A stretch of 64,000 nt of DNA from Streptomyces sp. ICC1. GTDB taxonomy: Bacteria; Actinomycetota; Actinomycetes; Streptomycetales; Streptomycetaceae. The position numbers and the translations under genes were made by a program. The stretch spans positions 5,473,022-5,537,021 of the forward strand of contig NZ_CP030287.1 of NCBI RefSeq assembly GCF_003287935.1. The letters run 5' to 3'. The notes beneath the pieces are model-generated. The model worked only from the letters and a program-made list of their open reading frames with translations, had not been told where the DNA came from and did no database searches. Shown piece after piece: positions 57,538-64,000 of this stretch (positions are counted from its first letter, which is position 1; the number at the start of each line of letters is the position of its first letter).

Positions 57538-58518
57538 ATGCACCGGATCGCCGTACTCGCCCTCGAAGGCGTCCCTCCGTTCGAGCTCGGGATGCCCTCC
57601 CGGGTGTTCGGCAACGCCGTCGACGACTCCTGGAAGCCGCTCTACGAGGTGACCGTCTGCACCGTCGACGGGCAGCCCGTGACCAGCGACGCGGGCTTCA
57701 CGGTCGGGGTCTCGGCGGGGCCCGAGGCCCTCGCGGCCGCCGATACGGTGATCATCCCGCCGACCAACGTCATGATGGCGCTGGAGCAGGGCGTACCCCT
57801 GCCCCGGCCGCTCGCGGACGCCCTCGCCGCGATCCGCCCCGGCACCCGGCTGGTGTCGATCTGCACCGGCTCCTACGTGCTCGCCGCCGCCGGCCTGCTC
57901 GACGGCCGGCCCGCCACCACGCACTGGATCAAGGCGCCCGCCTTTCAGCGGGCCTTCCCGCGCGTCAAGCTCGACGAGGACGTGCTCTTCGTCGACGACG
58001 GGGACATCCTGACCTCCGCCGGGGTCGCCGCCGGCGTGGACCTCTGCCTCTACATGGTCCGCCAGGACCACGGCACGGCCGTGGCCAACCGCGCGGCGCG
58101 CCTGTGCGTCGTACCGCCGTGGCGCGACGGCGGCCAGGCGCAGTACATCGACCGGCCCGTCCCGGAACCCACCCTCGCCACCACCACCGCCACCCGCGCC
58201 TGGGCCCTGGAACGCCTTGCCGAGCCCGTCGCGCTCGCCGAACTGGCCGCCCACGCCCGGATGAGCCTGCGCACCTTCACCCGGCGGTTCCGCGACGAGG
58301 TGGGCATGACCCCGGTCCAGTGGCTCACCGTCCAACGCCTCGAAGTCGCCCGCCACTTGCTGGAGTCCAGCGATCTTCCCGTGGACCTGGTCGCCCACCG
58401 GTCGGGATTCGGCTCAGCCAACTCCCTGCGCCAGCACATGCGGGCGTCCCTCGGTGTCTCCCCGATCGCCTACCGCCGCACCTTCCAGCCCAACTCAGTT
58501 CTACCCACGCACCATTGA
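57538..58518 (+). CDS. GATase1-like/AraC-family transcriptional regulator
   Basis: A 326-residue regulator. An N-terminal DJ-1/PfpI-like domain (about 3-185) has VLALEGVPPFELGMPSRVFG, the nucleophile-elbow-like VSICTGSYVLAAAGLLDG (Cys present), and LTSAGVAAGVDLCLYMV. Two AraC helix-turn-helices follow (about 222-320): VALAELAAHARMSLRTFTRR and LPVDLVAHRSGFGSANSLRQH, with YRRTF at the end. The family senses small amines or other ligands and activates catabolic or defence genes. The likely target is the divergent quinone reductase. Confidence 0.92.
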   Translation: MHRIAVLALEGVPPFELGMPSRVFGNAVDDSWKPLYEVTVCTVDGQPVTSDAGFTVGVSAGPEALAAADTVIIPPTNVMMALEQGVPLPRPLADALAAIRPGTRLVSICTGSYVLAAAGLLDGRPATTHWIKAPAFQRAFPRVKLDEDVLFVDDGDILTSAGVAAGVDLCLYMVRQDHGTAVANRAARLCVVPPWRDGGQAQYIDRPVPEPTLATTTATRAWALERLAEPVALAELAAHARMSLRTFTRRFRDEVGMTPVQWLTVQRLEVARHLLESSDLPVDLVAHRSGFGSANSLRQHMRASLGVSPIAYRRTFQPNSVLPTHH

Positions 58519-58579
58519 TGGTCCGTCACCCCCTCGGCATACTGCCTGGTTCCTGCACTCTTCTCTCAGGGGGAACCAC

Positions 58580-61500
58580 GTGCGCAACCACCACGGCAGG
58601 GCGGGGGCGGCGGCTTCGGCCGCCGCGGCCGCCGCTCTCGCGCTCACGGCGGGGCTGACCACCCCGGCCGCGGCCGCGGCCGGGCCGGGCTTACCGGGCG
58701 GGACGTCGGCAACATCCGCGGCATCCGCGACGTCCGCGACATCGACGGCGCCGGCGAGGTCCGCGGCCGCCGCGGCCCGGACCACCCGCGTCACCCTGAT
58801 CACCGGCGACCGCGTCGTCCTCGGCGCCGGCGGCGAGCCCGTCGGCCTCGAACGCGCCGAGGGCCGCGAGCACATACCGTTCTCGCTGCGCCGCGAGAAC
58901 GGCCACACCAGCGTCCTGCCGTACGACGCCCAGCCGCTGATCCGCGCGGGGAAGCTCGACGCCCGCCTCTTCGACGTCACCGAGCTGAGCCGCCCCGAGT
59001 ACCAGGACGCCCGCTCCGGCCGGCTCCAGCTGATCATCGGCTACGAGGGCGGCTCCGCCCCCGCGGCCCGCTCGACCCTGCGGGCCGCGGGCGGCCTCGA
59101 GGTCACCCGGACGTACACCGTCCTGGACGCCGAGGCCGTCAGCGCGGCCCCCGCGGCCGCCGCCGCCCTCTGGGAGGCGGTCACCGACCCCGGGCGGGAC
59201 GCCGGCCGGCGCGCGGCGGCCCCCGGCATCGCCACCGTCTGGCTCGACGCCGTCCGCACCGCCACCCTCGACAAGAGCACCCGGCAGATCGGCGCCGACA
59301 AGGCCTGGGCCGCCGGGTACGACGGCGCCGGCGTCAAGATCGCCGTTCTCGACACCGGCATCGACGCCACCCACGCCGACCTCGCGGGCCAGGTCGTCGC
59401 CGAACAGAACTTCTCCCGGTCCGCGGACGCCGTGGACCGCGTCGGCCACGGCACGCACGTCGCCTCCATCGCCGCCGGTACGGGCGCCCGCTCGGCCGGC
59501 GCCCTCAAGGGCGTCGCGCCCGGCGCGAAGCTGCTGAACGGCAAGGTCCTGGACGACCGCGGCTCCGGCAACGACTCCGGGATCCTCGCCGGGATGGAGT
59601 GGGCCGTCGCGCAGGGCGCCGACATCGTCAACCTCAGCCTCGGCGCCCCCGACACGCCCCAGCTCGACCCCGTCGAAGCCGCCGTCGACAAGCTCAGCGC
59701 CGAGACGGGCGTGCTGTTCGCCGTCGCCGCCGGGAACAGCGGCCGCCGCGGCCCCGGCTCCGTCCAGTCCCCGGGCAGCGCGGACGGCGCGCTCACCGTC
59801 GGCGCCGTCGACGACGCCGACGTCCTCGCCCCCTTCTCCAGCACCGGCCCGCGCGTCGGCGACGGCGGGGTCAAGCCCGACGTCACCGCCCCCGGCGTCG
59901 ACATCACCGCGGCCGCCGCCCCCGGCAGCGTCATCGACCGGGAGACCGGCCAGGGCCCGGCCGGCTACCTGACGATCTCCGGCACCTCCATGGCCACCCC
60001 GCACGTCGCCGGGGCCGCCGCCCTGCTCAAGCAGCGGCACCCGCACTGGAAGGGCCCCGAGCTCAAGGGCGCGCTGACCGCCTCCGCCACGGGCGCGGCC
60101 CACACCCCGTACCAGCAGGGCACCGGCCGGATCGCCGTCGACGGCGCGCTGGAGCAGAGCGTCGTCGCCCAGCAGGGCGCGCTGACCTTCGACGCGCAGC
60201 GCTGGCCGCACACGGACGACACCCCGCAGTCGCGGAAGATCACCTACCGGAACCTCGGCACCGCGCCCGTCACCCTCGACCTCGCCGTCGCCGGCAGCGG
60301 ACCCGACGGCAAGCCCGCGCCCGAGGGCTTCTTCACCCTCGGCGCCCGCCAGCTCACCGTCCCCGCGGGCGGCACCGCCGAGACCGAGCTGACCGTGGAC
60401 ACCCGCCCCGGCGGGACGGTCGACGGCACGTACAGCGCGTACGCGACCGCCACGGCGGCCGGCGGCGGTCAGCGCGTGCGCACGGCCGCCGTCGCCGAAC
60501 GCGAGATCGAGTCCTACGACCTCACGCTCCGGCACATCGGCCGCGACGGGAAACCCACCAAGGAGTACGGCACCACCGTCCAGGGCACCAGGGGCGGCGC
60601 CGCGGCCCGGCGCTTCGAGGCGTACGACGACTCCGGCACCGTCACCCTGCGCGTCCCCAAGGGCGGCTACCTGCTCGACGCCTCCCTCGTCGTCGACCCG
60701 CTGGACCTCACCAAGGGCGCCGACTGGATCGTCCAGCCCGCGCTCGACATCGCCGGCGACACCACGGTGACGTTCGACGCGCGCACCACCAGGCCGGTGG
60801 ACATCACCGTCCCGTCGAAGTCGGCGCGGGCCCAGTTCGTCATGCCGTCGTACACCCTGCGCGAGGGCGGCGCGGAGTACGGCTTCGGCTTCTGGCTCGA
60901 CGCGCTCACCGGGTTCCGCACCCGGCAGCTGGGCCCGTCCCCCGCGCCCGGCACGCTGCGCCAGCAGTGGGACGTGCACTGGGCGGACGGGGCGTCGGCC
61001 GAGTACCACGCCGTGCTGGGCGGTCCGGTACGGAGCCTCGCGACCGGCTACGCCCGGCACCTGAAGGCCCGCGACCTGGCGGCCGTCGAGGTCGGGCAGG
61101 GCGCCTCGGCGCCGGGCAAGCAGGGCTCGCTCCTGGCGATGGGCAACCTCCCGGAGGCCCGCTCCTCCTCCTCGATGTCGATCCCGCGGCCGCTGCCGAC
61201 CACGGCCACGGTGTACCTGTCGACCCTCGACAAGGTGACCTGGGACCTCTCCTTCACCCAGAGCGCGGGCCGGGACGGGAACGGCTTCCCGCTGGAGGAG
61301 GCGACGTACTCCGCGGAGAGCGGGCGCACGTTCACGGGCGGCCGCACCTACCGCGAGCGGTTCAACACGGCGGTCTTCGGGCCCCGCGCGGACGCCGCCC
61401 ACGGGGTCTTCCGCGAGGGCAACACGATCACGGGCTCCGTGCCGCTGCTGGCGGACGGCGCGCACCACGTCGGCGACTTCCACGACGCCACCGGCAGCAC

Positions 61501-61999
61501 CGTCCTGCGCCGCGAGGGCGTCGTCGTGGCCCGCAGCGAGGCCCCGCTGGCGGCGAGCGATCCGTTCGCGGTCGAGGCGGGTGAGGCGGCGTACGAGCTG
61601 ACCACGACCGCACGGCTGCGCCCCGAGCTCTCCGGGACCTCCTCCACGGTCACGGCGACCTGGTGGTTCCGCTCGAAGGAGACGTCCGGGCGGACCGCGC
61701 TCCCCGCCTCCGTCGTCCGCTTCGGCGCCCACCCGGCGCTGGACGGCACCCTGCCGGCCGGACGGACGGTGAGGTTCCCGGTGACCGTGCAGGGCCCGGC
61801 GGCCGCGGCCCCGGCCCGGCCGCGGGTCGAGGTCTCGTACGACGAGGGCCGCACGTGGCGGCCGGTGCGCGTGCACGACGGCGAGGCCGCGGTGCGCACC
61901 CCGGCGAAGGGCGGGTCGGTCTCCCTGCGGGGCACCGTCGCCGACGGGGCGGGCAACAAGGCGGAGGTGACGGTCATCCGGGCCTACCTGGCGCGCTGA
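58580..61999 (+). CDS. Large secreted S8 (subtilisin-family) peptidase with a TTA codon
   Basis: A 1139-residue exported protease. The signal peptide is residues 1 to about 35, then an Ala/Thr/Ser-rich stretch, a prodomain (about 68-230) and the S8 domain with Asp258 (AVLDTGIDATH), His290 (GHGTHVASIAAG) and Ser470 (GTSMATPHVAG). About 600 residues of Ig-like and other beta domains follow. GTG 58580 has AGGGGGA upstream. Residue 38 is Leu encoded by TTA (58691-58693), the only TTA codon I can find in any gene here. Translation would therefore depend on the rare bldA tRNA, which links the protease to differentiation. The terminator at 62011 follows. Confidence 0.93.
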   Translation: MRNHHGRAGAAASAAAAAALALTAGLTTPAAAAAGPGLPGGTSATSAASATSATSTAPARSAAAAARTTRVTLITGDRVVLGAGGEPVGLERAEGREHIPFSLRRENGHTSVLPYDAQPLIRAGKLDARLFDVTELSRPEYQDARSGRLQLIIGYEGGSAPAARSTLRAAGGLEVTRTYTVLDAEAVSAAPAAAAALWEAVTDPGRDAGRRAAAPGIATVWLDAVRTATLDKSTRQIGADKAWAAGYDGAGVKIAVLDTGIDATHADLAGQVVAEQNFSRSADAVDRVGHGTHVASIAAGTGARSAGALKGVAPGAKLLNGKVLDDRGSGNDSGILAGMEWAVAQGADIVNLSLGAPDTPQLDPVEAAVDKLSAETGVLFAVAAGNSGRRGPGSVQSPGSADGALTVGAVDDADVLAPFSSTGPRVGDGGVKPDVTAPGVDITAAAAPGSVIDRETGQGPAGYLTISGTSMATPHVAGAAALLKQRHPHWKGPELKGALTASATGAAHTPYQQGTGRIAVDGALEQSVVAQQGALTFDAQRWPHTDDTPQSRKITYRNLGTAPVTLDLAVAGSGPDGKPAPEGFFTLGARQLTVPAGGTAETELTVDTRPGGTVDGTYSAYATATAAGGGQRVRTAAVAEREIESYDLTLRHIGRDGKPTKEYGTTVQGTRGGAAARRFEAYDDSGTVTLRVPKGGYLLDASLVVDPLDLTKGADWIVQPALDIAGDTTVTFDARTTRPVDITVPSKSARAQFVMPSYTLREGGAEYGFGFWLDALTGFRTRQLGPSPAPGTLRQQWDVHWADGASAEYHAVLGGPVRSLATGYARHLKARDLAAVEVGQGASAPGKQGSLLAMGNLPEARSSSSMSIPRPLPTTATVYLSTLDKVTWDLSFTQSAGRDGNGFPLEEATYSAESGRTFTGGRTYRERFNTAVFGPRADAAHGVFREGNTITGSVPLLADGAHHVGDFHDATGSTVLRREGVVVARSEAPLAASDPFAVEAGEAAYELTTTARLRPELSGTSSTVTATWWFRSKETSGRTALPASVVRFGAHPALDGTLPAGRTVRFPVTVQGPAAAAPARPRVEVSYDEGRTWRPVRVHDGEAAVRTPAKGGSVSLRGTVADGAGNKAEVTVIRAYLAR

Positions 62000-62010
62000 C
62001 GCCCGCGCGA

Positions 62011-62046
62011 CGATGACCCCGGAGGTAATCGCCTCCGGGGTCATCG
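62011..62046 (+). terminator. Terminator of the S8 peptidase gene
   Basis: A perfect 15-bp stem (CGATGACCCCGGAGG and its complement, arms 62011-62025 and 62032-62046) with a 6-base loop, 11 bases past the stop. Confidence 0.9.
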
Positions 62047-62098
62047 GCGGGCAGGATCGGACCAACAAGCCGATCCCGCAAGGAAGACGAGGCCCGAC

Positions 62099-62443
62099 AT
62101 GACCGCCTACGGCATCGCCCACATACGCCCCGAGACGATGAACGAGGACATCCTGCGCTACATCGAGGAGATCCAGGCCACCCTGGACCCCTTCGAGGGC
62201 CGCTTCCTCGTCCACGGCCGCCAGGTCGAGGTCATGGAGGGCGCCTGGCCCGGCACGATCGTCGTGATCGCCTTCCCGGACATCGAGGGCGCCCGCGCCT
62301 GGTACGCCTCGCCCGCCTACCAGGCGCTGATCCCGCTGCGCGCGGACCACATCGCGGGGGACGTCATCCTGGTCGAAGGCGTCGCGGCCGACTACGACGC
62401 CTCGCGGACGGCGGCCGCCCTGCGCGAAGCGGCGGGCCTCTGA
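62099..62443 (+). CDS. DUF1330-domain protein
   Basis: A 114-residue cytosolic protein of the DUF1330 (dimeric alpha-beta barrel) family: AYGIAHIRPETMNEDILRYI, RFLVHGRQVEVMEGAWPG, TIVVIAFPDIEGARAWYASP and YQALIPLRADHIAGDVILVE are the usual family segments, including the WY-S-AYQ pattern. Function is not known in the family. AAGGAAG lies 10 bases upstream of the ATG. It is transcribed alone between two terminated genes. Confidence 0.92.
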   Translation: MTAYGIAHIRPETMNEDILRYIEEIQATLDPFEGRFLVHGRQVEVMEGAWPGTIVVIAFPDIEGARAWYASPAYQALIPLRADHIAGDVILVEGVAADYDASRTAAALREAAGL

Positions 62444-62510
62444 CCGGTCCCGCCCGGACCGGGTCGGTCGGGGCCCGGGGCGGGGCGGGGCACCTGCGAG
62501 CATGGGGCGC

Positions 62511-63200
62511 ATGGCCACTCACCTCATCACCGGCGCCGGCTCCGGCATCGGCGCCGCCGTCGCCGCCCGCCTCCACGCCCGCGGCGACGACCTCGTCCTG
62601 CTCGCCCGCGACGCCGCCCGCGGCAAGCAGCTCACCGACCGGTACCCCGGGTCCCGCGCGCTCGTCGGGGACCTCGCCGACCCCGACCGCCTCTCCTGGG
62701 CCTTCTCCAAGCAGGCCGTCCCCGAGCGCATCGACTCCCTCCTGCACATCGCGGGCGTCGTCGACCTCGGCCCCGTCGGCGAACTGCGCCCCAAGACCTG
62801 GCACCAGCAGCTCAACGTCAACCTGATCGCCCCCGCCGAGGTGACCCGCCTGCTGCTCCCCAACCTGCGGGTCTCGCACGCGACCGTCGTCTTCGTGAAC
62901 TCCGGCGCCGGCCTCACCGCCCACGCGGACTGGAGCGCCTACGCCGCCTCCAAGCACGGCCTCAAGGCCCTCGCCGACTCGCTGCGGGAGGAGGAGAAGG
63001 AGCACGGCGTCCGCGTCACCTCCGTCTACCCCGGCCGCACCGCCACCCCCATGCAGGCCAAGGTCCGCTCCCAGGAGGGCGAGTCCTACGACGCCGCCGA
63101 CTGGATCGACCCCGAGTCCGTCGCGACGACGATCCTGATGGCCGTGGACCTGCCCCGCGACGCCGTGGTCGCCGACCTCAGCGTCAGGCCCGGCCGATGA
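62511..63200 (+). CDS. Short-chain dehydrogenase/reductase (SDR)
   Basis: A 229-residue classical SDR. The cofactor motif is LITGAGSGIG (residues 5-14), Asp in VGDLAD (54), an NNAG-like HIAGV (79-83), then Ser131, Tyr144 and Lys148 (WSAYAASKHGLKAL). VTSVYPGRTATPM is the conserved PG motif. The protein is short at its C-terminus compared with many SDRs, as in the small cytosolic subtype. ATG 62511 is preferred, with ATG 62502 three codons upstream. It overlaps the methionine synthase gene by ATGA, so they are co-transcribed. Confidence 0.9.
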   Translation: MATHLITGAGSGIGAAVAARLHARGDDLVLLARDAARGKQLTDRYPGSRALVGDLADPDRLSWAFSKQAVPERIDSLLHIAGVVDLGPVGELRPKTWHQQLNVNLIAPAEVTRLLLPNLRVSHATVVFVNSGAGLTAHADWSAYAASKHGLKALADSLREEEKEHGVRVTSVYPGRTATPMQAKVRSQEGESYDAADWIDPESVATTILMAVDLPRDAVVADLSVRPGR

Positions 63201-64000
63201 CCGCGACCGGCGGAGCCACCGGCATCGGCTCGCTCCCCGGCGGCGACGCCCGCGAAGCCGCCAAGACCGTCACCGGCTCCTTCGAGGAGTTCCCGTACCT
63301 CGCCGAGCTGCCCGCCCGCGGCCCCGGCTCGGACATGATCGGCCGCTCACTCGGACTGCTCGTCGACATGTACGCGCACGTGGAGCCGAGCGGCTGGCGC
63401 ATCAGCGACCGCCCCGGGCGCGACAGCAAGCGCGCGCGCTCCTGGCTCGGCGAGGACCTCGACGCCCTGGAGGAGTTCACCCAGGGGTACGAGGGCAGGC
63501 TCAAGGTCCAGGCCGTCGGGCCGTGGACGCTGGCCGCGGCCCTGGAACTGCACGGCGGAGAGGCCGTGCTCCAGGACCAGGGCGCCTGCCGGGACCTGGC
63601 CGGCTCCCTCGCCGAAGGCGTGCGCGAGCACCTGGCGGATGTGCGCAAACGCATCCCCGGCGCCGAGATCGTCCTCCAGTACGACGAGCCCTCGCTGACG
63701 GCGGTCCTGCTCGGCCGGGTGCGGTCCGCCAGCGGCTACCGCACGTACCGCGCCGTCGACCGGCAGGTCGTCGAGGGGACGCTGCGCGAGCTGTTCGCCG
63801 TCCACGACGGCGAGGTCATCGTGCACTCCTGCGCGCCCGAGGTCCCCTTCGGCCTGTTGCGGCGGGCCGGCGTCTCGGGCGTGTCGTTCGATTTCTCCTT
63901 GCTCACCGAGCGCGAGGACGACGCCATCGGCGAAGCCGTCGAAGCGGGCACGAAACTCTTCGCCGGAGTGGTGCCCGGCACCGACGGCCCGTTGTCGGAC
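63197..64000 (+). CDS. Cobalamin-independent methionine synthase, 5' part (cut by window end)
   Basis: 268 codons are visible. The protein starts ATGGATGIGSLPGGDAREA, the GSLPG start of the MetE C-terminal-type barrel used alone in actinobacteria. YLAELPARGPGSDMIGRSLG, VQAVGPWTLAAAL, VLQYDEPSLTAVL and VIVHSCAPEVPFGLLRRAGV follow; the last has the His and Cys zinc ligands that activate homocysteine. Methyl transfer to homocysteine is the family reaction, although the short single-domain form may use a corrinoid or other methyl donor. The 3' end lies outside the window. The ATG overlaps the SDR stop. Confidence 0.88.
   Translation, partial: MTATGGATGIGSLPGGDAREAAKTVTGSFEEFPYLAELPARGPGSDMIGRSLGLLVDMYAHVEPSGWRISDRPGRDSKRARSWLGEDLDALEEFTQGYEGRLKVQAVGPWTLAAALELHGGEAVLQDQGACRDLAGSLAEGVREHLADVRKRIPGAEIVLQYDEPSLTAVLLGRVRSASGYRTYRAVDRQVVEGTLRELFAVHDGEVIVHSCAPEVPFGLLRRAGVSGVSFDFSLLTEREDDAIGEAVEAGTKLFAGVVPGTDGPLSD

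Overview
The window is a very GC-rich (clearly above 70 percent), gene-dense chromosomal segment of an actinomycete, almost certainly a Streptomyces. The reasons are the third-codon-position G/C bias, frequent GTG starts and ATGA/GTGA overlaps, the near absence of TTA codons, and the gene content: a class F sortase, secreted chitinolytic enzymes with DasR-type operators, an ECF transporter, IclR/GntR/MerR regulators, and a csd-amidase-mnmA neighbourhood. No phage, integrase, transposase, CRISPR array or rRNA was seen.

Layout. 1-3.1 kb: the end of a secreted protein, a NagD-like HAD phosphatase, and a secreted protein paired with a class F sortase. 3.1-10.7 kb: two identical tRNA-Lys(CTT) genes in opposite orientation flank a cell-wall hydrolase-like protein, a large Pro/Ala-rich SPFH protein, a chitin-active LPMO and an acyl-CoA ligase-like enzyme. 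10.7-15.1 kb: an IclR regulator, a luciferase-like oxidoreductase and a GH18 chitinase. The 3' end of the chitinase breaks off into an ArsR fragment and the stub of another protein, and the junction looks like an assembly chimera. 15.1-18.8 kb: an ECF transporter operon (T, fused A-A', S). 18.9-24.8 kb: a methyltransferase, an N-carbamoylputrescine amidase-like nitrilase, a BCCT transporter, a YbdK-type ligase and a membrane Mrr-like nuclease. 25-33.1 kb: gene remnants around an SDR/XRE pair and an xdhABC xanthine dehydrogenase operon. 33.1-36.7 kb: a GH20 hexosaminidase and two GntR-UTRA regulators. 36.8-44 kb: two divergent NIS (IucA/IucC) siderophore synthetases, a covalent-FAD oxidase, a trypsin-like protease and an AEC transporter. 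44.1-50.6 kb: a truncated MDR oxidoreductase with its MerR regulator, a NarL-type two-component system, a hydrolase-acyltransferase pair and a DUF350 protein. 50.7-64 kb: a GNAT, a TRIC-like channel, a thioesterase, a cysteine desulfurase, an amidase, MnmA, a quinone oxidoreductase, a GATase-AraC regulator, a large S8 protease with a TTA codon, a DUF1330 protein, an SDR, and the start of a methionine synthase.

How the genes work together. Chitin and GlcNAc use is the main theme. The LPMO, the GH18 chitinase and the 36.6-kb GntR gene all carry TGGTCT-type (dre-like) operators, and the GH20 enzyme faces a DasR-like GntR regulator across a region full of TGACCA half-sites. A second theme is short CTAG-bounded inverted repeats at gene ends, where the repeat itself supplies the TAG stop codon. 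Several decayed or truncated genes (14.7, 25.1, 32.2-33.1 and 44.2 kb, possibly 51.2 kb) suggest deletion in the organism, draft-assembly error, or both.
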